Positions 35,646-47,281 are shown, numbered from the stretch's first letter. The stretch: 64,000 bases of DNA from Limonium bicolor (GCA_023374045.1 CM041776.1:319573925-319637924); one strand, 5' to 3'. Program-made: numbers and translations. The notes: a model not told the origin generated them from the letters alone.

Positions 35646-35840
35646 AGAATTTGAACCCTGAGATAGTGTCTGAAAGTATTTATCAGACTTCGGAAGTTTC
35701 TACCAAAAATCACATGAATTGTTTCACCACAATTCAAGTGTACATCAATACTATCTGAACACTAAGAACCTGAGCCCTGAGACAATGTTTGAGAGTATCT
35801 ATCAGACCTCTGAAGTTTCTACCAAATCACATGAATTAGA
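35646..35840. repeat. Tandem duplication, ~118 bp
   Basis: 'gaaccctgagatagtgt...gaagtttctacca' at 35652-35706 recurs at 35770-35824, followed in both by 'aatcacatgaatt'. Part of internal DNA of the TGCACC transposon. Confidence 0.75.
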
Positions 35841-36559
35841 AGGTAATTTCAATAGCAAGAGACTAGAGGTAAAGATGGACATTACTAGCTCAAAAGGTGT
35901 TACCCAATATGGTGCTTCTTATAGCATAACAAGACAATTGGAGTTGAGGTAAGATGGACATAGCTGCACTTGCCTAGCGGTGGTCTTCTACAATACCTTC
36001 CGCAGGTTAGAATAAGAAAACGCAGAAGCTGTTAATTCAGAAAAAAAACACAGAAGATGTTGATTCGCACTACTAGCAAAAATGCAGAAGACATTGGTTT
36101 CAGAAAAGAATACAGAAGAAACCACCGTTCATCACACTTCAGTTCTTACAATTTACAATTGAATGTTCGCGCATCTGGCTCCAATCTAGGGTTCTAACTA
36201 GTGTGTAAACTAAGAGAGGAATCGAATTTAAAAATGAAGAGAAAGGAAATACCTGTAGTTGATTTGGCGTTGATCCTCTAGTGCATTCTTCTTCAAGAAA
36301 CATGAGAGGTTTAAGATAGCAATTTCAGAATTTGCTTACTGACGGCCGTGAGTGAAGAGAAGAAGACGACCTGAGTGCACAGAAGAATATACCGGTTCGA
36401 AGTGTTTTCATCTCCGTCTTCAATCGGTTATGCGAGGAAGAAGACGACTGTGAGTAAAGAGAAAGAAGGCAACAGTGACAAACGTGAGTGAAGATAAGAA
36501 GATGACAGTGAGATAGGTGATATAGTATATTGCTCCGTGGCATCATAGTAGTGCTAATT

Positions 36560-37265
36560 AGTGTGAAATAAACTTTTGCACCAACTAAGCACATCTACTA
36601 GGGCATAAAATCTGTTTCCCCTTGTTATCGATGACTTCCCAGATGGGGTAGAGGTAGTTGTACCTGCATAATAGAAGTGGGGTATTAGTGCAAAAGAAAC
36701 TTCTGCACCAACTGAGCACAACAAATAGGGCATAAACTCTGTCGCTCCTAGTTAATGACATCAATTAGTGCAAGTAGAGTAGTTGCACCATCTAACCATC
36801 AGACAAATAGGGCGACTGTAACAGAATTACCCCAATTGATGATATCTATTTGTGCGGGATAAAGTGCGCACTAACAGATAGTTCGTCTAAATACAAAAGC
36901 CTAATGCACTATTGGTCGACTAGACGGAATGCACTATTAGACACTATCAATTAGTGCGAAAATTAATGTTGCACCCATAGGTTACTCTATTAGAGCCACA
37001 TTTTTCTCCTGCCCCGCTTGTTTATGCGTGTAATCTGCATGAATTTGGGGGGGGGGGGGGGTGATGCCAACAAATAGGGCAGTATAAATAGTTGCTCCAA
37101 TTGATATGATCAGTTAGTGCAATTTTTTCTACGCCCCGTTTGTTCATATCTATTAGTGCAAGTTGCTTTTCTGCGCACGATTTGTTGTAGTCAAGTAGTG
37201 CACTTTAACCTTGCACTGTTTGTTCTAACTTTTGTGCAACTTTCTAGTTGCACTAATTGATAATT
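36560..37265. repeat. Right subterminal repeat cluster
   Basis: Repeated TGCACCA, TTAGTGCAA and AATAGGGC words in both orientations, the same word set as 31870-32600. Contains a 15-G run at 37047-37061. Confidence 0.75.
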
Positions 37266-38240
37266 TGAAGTTGCCCCAAATAGACAATATTGTTGTAGTA
37301 CATAGAAAAAATCATTATTTTAATTTAGAAAAATAAAGTATGAAACCCATAATTTGTGATTATTTCTCTTGTGTTTATTGATATCAAATAATACATTTGC
37401 TAATAATTTTTTACTATAATTCATAAAATTATTTAATAATTTTTTATATTTAATGTAATTGTTATAAAGTTTTACCGATTTTAAGTCAGCGATATAATAG
37501 TTTTTTTATTATGTAATAATATACATATTTTAAATAAATGATTTTTTGTTATTTTAGTCAGTTATTTATTGTAAACTTTTATGATTCAAATTATTTAATT
37601 TGTTTTAAATAATTTATTTTAGTTTTTTAAATTGAATTCAAATTTAAGCGATCTTTATTTTTTATGTGCATTATGTTCATATTTTAAATAAAAACTTTTT
37701 TGACCATAACCCCTCAAGTTATTGTGGGGCATATGGTGCAAGGGTAAGGTGGGGATAAAAATATAACGGGAAATTTCACAGGGTACCCCTGAGGTTTGAG
37801 CGAATTTTACGATATACCCCTGAAGTTTCATTTTTATTATAAGATACCCCAATGTTTCATTTTCATTACGACATACCTCTGAGGTTTCATTTTCATTATG
37901 ATATACCCTTGAGGTTTCAATTTATATTATGAGATACCTCTCAGTTCAGATTCTGATATATTATATTTTTCATATCCCAATTTTACCCTCGCACTATATG
38001 TCCTGCAATAACCTTAGGGGTTTATGGTCAAATTTTTTAAAAAAATTTTAAATATGAAAAAAATGCACATAAAAATTAAAGATCAATTAAATTTGAATTA
38101 AATTAAAAAAACTAAACTAAAGTCATAAAAACAAATTAAAATAATTAAAATCATAAAAGTTTACAATAAATAGAAATGACTTACGAATAAAAATTAATTA
38201 TTTGAAAATATATATTTATTATTACATAATATAAAAACTA

Positions 38241-38735
38241 GGGAATTTTCACCAGATACCCCCGAGGTTTGACAGAATTTCACCAAATACCCCTACCTTT
38301 TCAGAATTACTATGAGATACCCCTGAGATTTGGTTTTTAATACCAGATACCCTTCCGTCGATTTCCTCAGTAAACGTCCGTTAACTTTTACAATTTCTTC
38401 CCATTTTACCCTTAGTTCGATTTTTCATGAGATACCCCTATATATTTGTAACGGCTCTTTTCACCAGATACCCCTGCATGTTTCGAATGGCTAGTTTCAC
38501 ACAGATACCCCTGTAACGGATAAATTTACCAGATACCCCTGCAACATAAAACATCTAGTTTTGTTCTACAAAATCAGAAAAAACACAACATTTTGACATT
38601 GTAGTTTTCATAATAAGACAATGTCTTCCTCACAATCAAGTTACTCGGTCATTGCAGCTGTTGAGGTAGAAGATGCAATTGTGGAAGAGAAGTTGAAGTC
38701 CTTGTTTAAAGAAAAAGACTTCATCCGGAAGAATT
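38241..38735 (+). repeat. MULE-3 left terminal inverted repeat
   Basis: Inverted match to 39826-40323. It ends in a frame beginning MSSSQSSYSVIAAVE at 38621 and continuing about 40 codons; the right repeat carries the same sequence on the minus strand with changes. Confidence 0.85.
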
Positions 38736-38884
38736 TACTACAAATGCTTAGATTGCAATAGATGGATAGATTGGGCAACTGTAACCTATTGGTTGTTGTC
38801 ACTTTCTAATTATCGATCTAGTTGACAGGGGTAAGAAGAACGATCATGATTAGGCACCCTAAGAGACAACAATAAGCGTTTAAC

Positions 38885-39430
38885 TTGTCAGAGGATGACA
38901 TATGCTCTAAAATAAAGAAGAAATTGCAGAAGATTGTGAGAATGAGTAGGTTTTGTATCTCCCATCCATCTGGTAGAGGAATGTTTGAGGTGAAAGACTT
39001 TGATGATGTAGTGACGGTGGATTTGAATCAAAACAAGTACCTTTGTGGAGCATGGAAAATATCTGGCATCCTTTATAAGCATAGGGTAAGGGCAATTCTA
39101 GATTTTGGTGAGGAGCCCCAGGATATGTGGATGAGATTTATTCCGTCAAGAACTATAGGATAATGTACACTTTTAACTTGGAGCAAGTACCTGATCAACG
39201 GTATTGGGCGTTTGGAGATTATCCTAAAGTTCTACCTCCAGTGCTGAAAAGGTGAATTGGAAGGCCTTCGAGAAATAGAAGAAGGGAAAATGGGAGGGAC
39301 CAGCAAGGAGGAGGTCAAGTATGTCAAGATGCACAACCCGTTTGCAATTTGGTCATAACAAGAGGACATGTAAGGGAGGACCAACTGCAAGGGAGCAAAT
39401 AGAGCAAGCTCGTGGAGCTATCCCTTAAGC
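38885..39430 (+). pseudogene. MULE transposase (mudrA-like), C-terminal relic
   Basis: The open piece 38885-39163 reads SRFCISHPSGRGMFEVKDF then 'VDLNQNKYLCGAWKISGILYKHRVRAI'-type sequence in parts. This is the SWIM zinc-finger region of plant MULE transposases, where CxCxxW...GIPCxHAxAAI is usual; here one or two Cys are lost. A frameshift leads to 'WAFGDYPKVLPPVLKR' and 'IGRPSRNRRRE', the usual Arg-rich tail, and then a zinc knuckle ending GHNKRTCKG in another frame near 39340-39380. The catalytic DDE domain is absent. Dead. Confidence 0.75.
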
Positions 39431-39825
39431 AGAGACTTCATCATCAGCTGCTGCACCACGTCAGCCGTAAATTCACACAGGTTCCACTTATTTTTTAGTT
39501 TTTTGACATTTTGGATTCTTATAGATACTACAATGTTGTTGCATTTTGGTGGGAAAATAGTCACTTTTTGATGAAGTGTGAAGTGGGATATTAGTCTCTT
39601 TTTGGACATACTGTGAATTGGGGAAGGTAATTGTTTCTTTTTTGATATAGAGTGAAGTGAATAAAGTAGTATCTTTTTGGTTATAGTGCAAGTGCAAGCT
39701 GAAATATTAGTTGCTGAACCTGTGTAAATGCACTAGCTTAATGTGTAAGCTGCTGCAACTTTGTGAAATGATCAAGCTAAAAAGTAACAGCTTTATTATA
39801 CTTTTGATTTTTTTGTTACCATTTG

Positions 39826-40323
39826 TAGTACATTCTTCCGGATGAAGTGTTTTTTTCTTGAAACAAGGACTTCAGCTTCTCTTCCACAATTGCATCTTCT
39901 ACCTTCAATAGCAGTAATAACTGAGTAACTTGATTGTGAGGAAGACATTGTCTTATTATGAAAACTACAATGTCAAAATGTTGTGTTTTTCTGATTTTAT
40001 AGGCCAAAACTAGCTATTTTACGTTGCAGGGGTATCTGGTAAAAGTATCCATTACAGGGGTATCTGGTGAAACTAGCCGTTTGAAACATGCAGGGGTATC
40101 TGGTGAAAGTAGTTGTTACAAATATGTAGGGGTATCTCATGAAAAATCGAAATAAGGGTAAAATGGGAAGAAACTGTAAAGTTACGGTCGTTTACTGAGG
40201 ATATAGACGGAAGGGTATCTCGTATTAAAACCAAATCTTAGGGGTATCTTATAGTAATTCTGAAAAGGTAGGGGTATTTGGTGAAATTCGGTCAAACCTC
40301 AAGGGTATCTGGTGAAAATTCCC
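39826..40323 (-). repeat. MULE-3 right terminal inverted repeat
   Basis: Inverted copy of 38241-38735; see MULE-3. Confidence 0.85.
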
Positions 40324-40332
40324 TAAAAACTA

Positions 40333-41024
40333 TTATAGTGGTGACTTAAAATTGTAGAAACTTTATAACAATTACATTAAATATTAAAAATTATTTAATA
40401 ATTATATGAATTACAGTAAAAATTTATCAACAAATATATTTTTGATATCAATAATCATAAGAAATGATCATATTTTATGGTTTTTATACTTAATTTTCTA
40501 AATTAAAGTAATGATTTTTCAATGTACTATGAAATTGTTACTTTTAATATTCTTCATATTATTGTTATATTTTTTTACAATTTTAAGTCATCTCTACGTA
40601 ACACCTTAACAATTTATGTTTACTTTTCAATAATTTAATTTTTATTTGTTAGTCATTTCCATTATTAATTTTTTTTTTTTTTTTATTTAGTTATATTATT
40701 TATTTTTTTTGTTATTGATTATTATTTCTTTTTTTATATTGATTCAATTTTGTATGACTTTAATTTTTGTGCATTCTATTAAGTTTCAAATTCAAACAAA
40801 ACTTTAACCATATATATCCTTGAGGTTATTGTAGGGGTGGTATATGATGTGAGAGTAAATTGGGATATGAAAAATGTAATATATCAGAATCTAAACAAAG
40901 AGGTATCTTGTAATAAAATTGAAACATTGAGGGTACATCGTAATGAAAATGAAACCTTAGGGGTATATCGTAGAAAAAAATAAAACCTCAGGGGTATATC
41001 ATAGAAAAAATGAAACCTCAAGGG
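40333..41024. other. MULE-2 internal DNA and right terminal repeat, first part
   Basis: AT-rich; 40333-40620 is the uninterrupted (inverted) counterpart of the MULE-1 sequence flanking the TGCACC transposon. A T-run lies at 40668-40684. 40860-41024 has four 'ggggtatatcgtaatgaaaatgaaacc'-type tandem units (parts), cut at 41025 by the chromovirus and continued at 60137. Confidence 0.75.
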
Positions 41025-41137
41025 CGTAACACCCTGGATTTTAGCTTAAATGAAAGAACATGTCGCTACGGATCTAACGCCGCAAACGATTTCGAATACG
41101 GACTTCAAACGAGTCTTAAAACTGTAAAGCAAACTTT

Positions 41138-41580
41138 GTCCGAACTTGTGTCCGGACATTGATGTTCGGACACAAGTCGAGAGAAACATACAGTGAAAAT
41201 CCTAGTGTCCGAACTTGTGTCCGGGCATTGACTTTCGGACACAAGTCAAGGGTTGACAAATCAGAAAGTGAAAGCGTCCGAACTTGTGTCCGGACATTAA
41301 TGTTCGGACACAAGTCGACAGTTGAAACATAAAGGTGTCCGAACTTGTGTCCGGATATTGATGCTTGGACACAAGTCCTTTAACAAGTGGACGTCCGAAC
41401 ATTGGTCCGAACTTGTAAATTCGCATAAGTCGAGACTTACAAGTTGGGATTCGTCCTCGCATGTTGTCCGAACATTGAAGTTCGGACAGCTGTTTGGACA
41501 CAGCTAAAGACTGAAAAATAAATGCGCTTCAGGACCTGTCCGAACATGGATGTCCGAACGGACGTTCGGGCAGGTCCATA
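41138..41580. repeat. Tandem hairpin array, TCCGAAC type
   Basis: Units at 41138, 41207, 41276 and 41337 (period 61-69): CTTGTGTCCGGACAT, two bases, ATGTTCGGACACAAG, i.e. a 15-bp stem with one mismatch. More degenerate units follow at about 41392, 41466 and 41539. Matches 51710-52165. Confidence 0.85.
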
Positions 41581-41792
41581 TTTACGAAAAACAGTACGAA
41601 AACAGATTTAGAAGGAACACAAATCAAGTACCAAGCTGATAACAACAGATAGAAAAAGGTTTCAATAAACATATGTGGCAAGAATTACTATAAAAACACA
41701 GTGGAACCAACCTTGAAATAAACTCAATCTGAAATGTAATTTGCCAAAGAATGTTATCCTGAACATAATGACCAAATGTTAACTTCATACAG

Positions 41793-41856
41793 CAGCGAAA
41801 ATACTTTAACCACCAGGGCGTTACCGCCACACTCAATACCCATTGAGTGCTCAGGC
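41793..41856 (-). repeat. LTR stem-loop module plus CAGCGAAA block
   Basis: On the plus strand: CAGCGAAA, then GTTACCGCCA, stem CACTCAAT (41830-41837), loop ACCC, stem ATTGAGTG (41842-41849), CTCAGGC. Perfect eight-pair stem. Here the hairpin array lies between this module and the LTR 3' end, so the module is about 800 bp from the end. Confidence 0.6.
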
Positions 41857-43662
41857 ATTATTCAACCGAAAATCAATTCCAAAACACTTCCCAAACAATG
41901 TAACTCAAGCGAAAGTGTTTCAAATAAACATAACTCAGCTTAATATCTCATAAATAACTCAATCTTTCCTAGACTATGTGATAGTGCGTTCCCAATCCCC
42001 AATTCAGCCATAATTACCTATGATCAGAAAAATATACAAAAGCACAAAGGGATCGCGCAAATCAGTGAAACTGAGTAAACATTGCCTCATGGTGTAAAAT
42101 ACATTTTGAAACTCATTTTTTATTTGCAATCAACAATACATAAGCAACACTTTTAACCATCATCAATAATCACATTCATCAAAATATTTTGGGGGAGAAC
42201 TTTCACCAAGATCCCATTCACCAGTATACATGGACGGACACCCAAATTAGGGTCGCGACAATAATATTACCACCTCACCCCTAAGTCCTTAAGTGTGCAC
42301 ACCCCCAGAAGGTACTTCTGACCCAGAGGAGTAGATCATAGAGATTAACTGCATATCAGTGTTTGCAGGCAAAATTCAATGTATATATATTCGGGGTACA
42401 AAGTACCAACAATTACACGGAGCACCATAAAGGTACCAACAATACAAATGATTTATCCAGTGAAAATCTCCCAAAACAATAATCCAATTGCAAAAACTGA
42501 GTCAGAATACACGGGGAAAATAATTCCCAACTTCTAAAACTCCAACAAATCAAGGTTTAATCAATCCATCAACATTTTACAAAACCACACGAGAAAACGA
42601 TGATGAGCACAGATGTTTACCTGATTACGTACACCACTATGAAGACGGCCCAGATAATTCACTAGTAGCGCTCGTCAACGAATTTGGGGTCTAGAAGTGT
42701 GAATAAAATTACTAATCATAAAACCAACCAATCATAACCCAAAACAATCCCAACGCCTTACCTAGTATTAGACCTTGCCCTCCTATATGATCTGACGCCA
42801 GGGAAGAATCTTGTCAATGGCAGAAAGAAAAGAGCGACAATTTGAGAGTTTGAAAAGAAGGAACGTAATAGCGTCGTGAAGAGGATGAGGAAGAGGGTGA
42901 GAAAAAACTGCGATATAAATAGAGATAAATGTAGAAGAGAGGAATAATATTAATTAAATGATAAATGCAATTAGTTTTAGAAAAGATAAAGAAATAATTA
43001 ACATTGTAAATAGTTTAAAACATAATCAAACAATTAGTGTTTGTAATTATTTGAAAGATAAAGTAAATAATCGGTGTTGTAAGTAACTTGAAAGAGAGCT
43101 AGTTTCAGTGGATTAGAAATTGAGAGTAATTCTTTAATTTGAATAAGGTGAGGAAAAGATGGTCTAGCCGTTGTGATGCGATAAGGTTGTATATAAATAT
43201 CTTTTAGGGAGAGAGAATTATTTAGAAGTAAATAAGTAGGTAAATAAACATTGAGCAATTTATTTAAGATGAATGAATAAATTTAATTAGGTAAGGATAA
43301 AATCAGTTTCACAAAAAGAGAGGAATATGTAGGATGAGTGAAATTATCTTTAAGGGAATAATTTATTTAGAAATTAGTAAGTAGTTAAATAAGTACTAGC
43401 GATTCCCTTAAAATAGATAAGGAGATCTTACAATTAAGTCACAATTGATAATTTCAAAATATAAGGAAGGTAATTACTATCACATATTTTAGTGTTGTAT
43501 TAATTTAGGAAAAAAATAAAGATAATATAATTATCTTAACTTCCCTGGGCCTTTAATCAGGTCTACTCTCGACTAACTAATTATTTAATATGCAACTCCA
43601 TAAACTTATTTATCTCAACTATGTATTATATATATCCTATCTTGAAATTCGTGGATATTTCA

Positions 43663-43680
43663 TCTCATCCCCCTTAAAAG
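43663..43680 (-). other. Chromovirus polypurine tract
   Basis: CTTTTAAGGGGGATGAGA on the minus strand, preceded by CGAGGGCGAAACTTT, directly beside the 3' LTR. Primes plus-strand DNA synthesis. Confidence 0.85.
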
Positions 43681-43769
43681 AAAGTTTCGCCCTCGAAGCT
43701 AAACCTAACCATCTGCAGAGCAAAAGCTAATTCTGAAACGCTGAAACCAACTGAACATTTACTCAATTC

Positions 43770-44305
43770 TTAAACTGTTACATGCTCGAAGAGCTGTGGG
43801 TACTTCTTCCTCATTTCCTCCTCGACCTCCCACGTTACCTCTTCCGTCCCATGATTTAAGCATAGAACTTTGACCATACGAGTGGACTTTGATCGGGTCT
43901 CCCTGGTCTTGGTATCTAGGACTCTGATAGAGTACTCCTCGTAAGATAAGTTCTGCTCCAGCTCCAGAACCAGCAGAACCTCTGGCTGTAACACATGTGA
44001 AGGGTCGGGAATATACCGCTTCAATTGAGACACATGGACATTGTGTACTCTCTCCAGTTCATGAGGGAGTGCCAATCTGTAGGCCACCTTCCCAACCTCT
44101 CTAGAATTTCATAAGGACCCACGAACTTAGGGTTCAGCTTCCCTTTCTTCCCGAATCTGGTTACCCCCCCCCTCACAGGAGACACCTTCAAGAAGACTTT
44201 AACCCCTACCTCGAACTCAACCGGCCTCCGCTTCAAATCGGCATAGGACTTCTGCCTATCCTGGGCTGCTTTCATTCGGCTCTGGATGACTCGAACTTGC
44301 TCCAA
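43770..44305 (-). pseudogene. Chromovirus integrase C-terminus and chromodomain
   Basis: 44305-44021: RVIQSRMKAAQDRQKSYAD, then FLKVSPVRGGVTRFGKKGKL and GPYEILERLG, the GPY/F-type C-terminal region of gypsy integrases. After a frameshift near 44080, 44087-43770 reads RVHNVHVSQLKRYIPDPSHV, then 'VLDTKTRETRSKSTRMVKVL' and 'GTEEVTWEVEEEMRKKYPQL', a chromodomain of the Tekay/Del kind. Such domains guide integration to heterochromatin. The last piece runs to a natural stop. Confidence 0.85.
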
Positions 44306-44309
44306 GTTT

Positions 44310-45230
44310 CCTCTATCAACTGAGGTCCCAATACTACTGTCTCACTGATATCGTTCCAACATAATGGGGTCCAACACTTCCTCCCGTACAAAGCTTCATA
44401 AGGAGCCATCTTTATGCTGGCGTGGTAGCTGTTATTTTATGAGAATTCCACTAGGTGCAACATGTCTGCCCACGTACCCTGGAAGTCCATAATGCATGCA
44501 AGAAGCATATCCTCCAAAGTCTGGATGGTCCTCTCTGTCTGACCGTTAGTAGCTGGGTGGAAACGCGGTACTCAATTTCAGCTTAGTGCCCACGACCTTC
44601 TAAAACTACTGCCAGAAGTGAGCCAAAAATCTCGAATCACGGTCAAATATGATAGTCGGTCTCGGGCACCCCGTGGTATCTTACTACATTCTTAATGTAA
44701 GCATTCACCACTGACTCATAGACCAAGTGCTCTTCATAGGTATGAACCTAGCAGCCTTGGTGAGTCGGTCTACGATCACCCAATTCTGATTGACTCCACC
44801 CTTCACCGGTGGCAATCCAACCACAAAATCCATAGATTGAATCCCATTTCCACTTGGCCACCTCCAAAGGTTGCAACAGTCCTCCCATCCTCTTATGTTC
44901 GATTTTCACTTTCTGATAAACGAGGTATCTTGACACGAACTCTACTACTTCTTTTTTCATCTTTGACCACCAGAACTGCCTCTTCAGATCTTTATACAAC
45001 TTGTCCCCGCCTTGATGAACTGAATATGGAGTATTGTGAGCCTCCTCATCAGTTTCTCCTTCACATCCGCACACTGCTGAGGAACACACCACCTGCCCAT
45101 AAATCTAGACTGTCATCACTGTGGATCTCGAATCCATATGCCTTTCCATCCTTATCTCTTCTCCCCGTGTCCTCTCCAACTTTACATCACTAGGTTTCCC
45201 CTTGAGAATCTCCCCGTAGATGTCAGAAGA
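44310..45230 (-). pseudogene. Chromovirus integrase zinc-binding region and core
   Basis: 45092-44748 contains TPYSVHQGGDKLYKDLKRQF, 'WWSKMKKEVVEFVSRYLVYQ' (H2C2 region with the second Cys lost) and '[11 protein letters not shown]' (core start, first catalytic Asp altered or out of frame). Downstream pieces with many stops resemble 'VRYHGVP' and 'DRDSRF' blocks. Heavily decayed. Confidence 0.75.
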
Positions 45231-45309
45231 GACACTCATGTGGAACAACATCAACTCCCGATCCACACCGCTTGATTCTATCACTTCCAAGTTCAACTTC
45301 TGAAGTCAC

Positions 45310-45786
45310 GGACCAGCTCGTCCGGGAGAACCCATCGAGTTCATCGAATGACTCCTCTTTCTGCTCAAAGCGTCAGCCACCAGGTTTGACTTCCCTTCAC
45401 GATATAGAATCTCCAGAACATAGTCCTTGATGAGCTCTAACCACCTTTGTTGCCTCATATTCAATTCTTATGCGTGAAGATGTACTTGAGATTTTTGTGG
45501 TCTATGTAAATCTTGCACGAGACACCATAGAGGTAATATCTCTAGATTTTAAGTGCAAAACCCACAACATCCAATTCCAGGTCATGCGTCGGGTAACGAG
45601 TCTCATACTGCTTCAGCTGTCTCGATGCATACGCTATCACTTTCCCCGTGCTGCATTATAACGCATCCCAATCCATACTTGGATGCATCGTTGAACACCT
45701 CAAATCCCTCGGTCCCTGAAGGCAAGGTTAGCACTGGAGTTGTGGTCAACCTCTCCTTCAGCCTCTGGAACGCCTTATCGCAATCA
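45310..45786 (-). pseudogene. Chromovirus RNase H
   Basis: In broken frames: '[20 protein letters not shown]'-like parts, '[17 protein letters not shown]', 'YIDHKNLKYIFTHKELNMRQ' and 'KSNLVADALSRK'. These are the standard gypsy RNase H blocks. Several stops and shifts. Confidence 0.75.
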
Positions 45787-47281
45787 TCACCCCTGGAGCT
45801 TTACCACCTTCTTCATAAGGTTGGTGAGCGGCCTTGCTATCTTCGAGAAATCTTTTACAAACCTCCTGTAATATCCTGTTAAGCCTAGAAAACTACGGAC
45901 TTCCGTCAGGTTGCTCGGTCTTGGACACTCCTTTACCGCCTGAATTTTAGATGGGTCCACCGATATACCTTCTTTGGTGTTAATGTGACCCATAAATGCC
46001 ACCTGATCCAACCAAAAGTCGCACTTGGATAGCTTGTGTACAACTGCTGCTCTCTCAAAATCTACAACACCATCCTCAAATGCTTCTCATGCTCTTGCTC
46101 ATCCTTGGAATATATTAGAATGTCGTCTATGAACACCACCACGAACCGGTCTAAATAAGGATTGAAAATCCGGTTTATGAGGTCCATAAAGACAGCTAAG
46201 CGTTTGTCAATCCGAAGGGCATAACTAAGAACTCAAAATGCCCATATCTGGTCTTGAAGGCTGTCTTCAGATTGTCTTTCCCTGCAACCCTGAGCTGATG
46301 GTAGCCCGAACTTAAGTCAATTTTTGAGAAAATCCCTGCGCCTGAAGCTGGTCAAAGAGATCATCAATCCTCAGTAGCGGATATCTGTTTTTCACCTTGA
46401 TCTGGTTCTATCTCTCGTTAGTCATATACAACCTCATGCTCTCATCCTTCTTTTTCACGAATAGGACAGGAGCTCCCGCGGTGATACATTCGGGCGAATA
46501 TTAGGGCTGGCAATTTCAACACGACCCGTTTGACCAACACGAACCCGGCACGAAGTTAGTGGGTTTGGATTTTAAAAACTTGACACGATTAAATAAACGG
46601 CCAACCCGAACACGACTCGTTTAATAACCGTGTCGGGTTGGGTTTAAGATATGTAAACCAGCTAACCAGTTTAAGTAATTTATATTAAATAAATTTATAT
46701 TATAAATATAGATTATTCATTTTTTTTTATCAAATTTTAATATAAATAAGATATCTAAATATAATTTATGACAATATAATGTTAATTAATCAAATATTTT
46801 CTTTTATATAACTAAACATGTTAGGTTTGAGTTAAATATATGGATTTGAGTTTCAAATTTGGACATAATTAGTTAATTGGGTCAGACGGGTCAACCCCGT
46901 TTGATAACCCGGTCAACCCGTTAATAAACGGGTTGGTTTGGATTTCATATTTTGAAACACGATTATAAACGGGTTGGGTCGGGTCAACCCGTTTAATAAA
47001 CGAGTCGGGTTGGGTTTGCCTAACACGACCCGCGAACCCGTTTTGCCACCCCTAGAATATATCCCTTCTCCAAGAGGTCCTCTAATTGGGTTCTTCAATT
47101 CTTTCAACTCCGATGGTGCCACAAGATATGGGCCTTTCGAGATAGGTGCGGACCCTGACACCAAGTCGATGCTGAACTCTACTTCCCTGTCTGGCGGCAT
47201 ACCAGGGATCTCATATGGGAACACGTCTGGGATTTCATTCAGTACTCGAATCTCTTCCCTCTTATCCGACTCCCTTCTCAA
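45787..47281 (-). pseudogene. Chromovirus reverse transcriptase, split by a MITE
   Basis: Entry region at 47281-47055 (LNEIPDVFPYEIPGMPPDRE, then DLLEKGYI). After the MITE it resumes with RPNVSPRGAPVLFVKKKD. The catalytic box FIDDILIYS is readable at about 46107-46133. 46011-45787 gives [20 protein letters not shown] and [16 protein letters not shown]. Several frameshifts lie between (46020-46500). Confidence 0.82.
46502..47054. mobile_element. hAT-type MITE, 553 bp
   Basis: TAGGGCTGGCAA ... TTTTGCCACCCCTA, with GAATAT duplicated on each side (46496-46501 and 47055-47060). Removing it and one GAATAT restores the uninterrupted reverse-transcriptase sequence. Internally rich in AACCCG(T) words in both orientations and AT-rich in the middle. 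The termini are a common plant hAT-MITE type. Confidence 0.85.

Larger units (their letters stand above)
31854..37296. mobile_element. 5.4-kb non-autonomous transposon with TGCACC-type subterminal repeats
   Basis: Both ends are dense in short words TGCACC(A/G), TTGATA, TTAGTGCA and AATAGGGC in both orientations (31870-32600 and 36560-37265). The unoccupied sequence is present, inverted, at 40333-40620: the MULE sequence left and right of this insertion is continuous there, so the borders are near 31854 and 37295. Termini are roughly inverted (TTTTGGGCAA at left; TATTTGGGGCAAC inverted at right). The right end also reads like a degenerate CACTA end (TACTACAACAATATTG). No transposase is visible; a PPR gene piece lies inside. 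Superfamily is uncertain. Confidence 0.65.
38241..40323. mobile_element. MULE-3, 2,083 bp, with long terminal inverted repeats
   Basis: GGGAATTTTCACC ... GGTGAAAATTCCC with a perfect 9-bp TSD TAAAAACTA (38232-38240 and 40324-40332). The terminal inverted repeats are about 490 bp each (38241-38735 and 39826-40323), made of 'gatacccctgca'-type tandem units plus a stretch that resembles the start of a reading frame. Between them lies a relic of the mudrA-type transposase C-terminus. Nested in MULE-2. Confidence 0.92.
41025..43662 (-). mobile_element. Chromovirus 3' LTR
   Basis: 2,638 bp. TGAAATATCC to GGGTGTTACG in element sense (the final CA is mutated). Aligns throughout with the split LTR at 51597-60131. 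Carries a hairpin array (41138-41580) and the stem-loop module (41793-41856). The AT-rich outer part (42900-43660) has no gene. Confidence 0.9.

Noticed and set aside
37047..37061. 15-G run and 14-C run (20371-20384) as functional G-quadruplex sites
   Set aside because: Single mononucleotide runs in TE DNA; could be slippage or assembly effects, with no supporting context.
41138..41580. CRISPR-like regular repeats
   Set aside because: The repeats are palindromic hairpins inside plant LTRs, with variable spacing and homologous spacers; there are no cas genes and the DNA is eukaryotic.
46520..47041. AACCCG words in the 46.5-47.05 kb MITE as interstitial telomere repeats
   Set aside because: They are not the plant telomere unit (TTTAGGG) and occur in both orientations inside a terminally inverted element.
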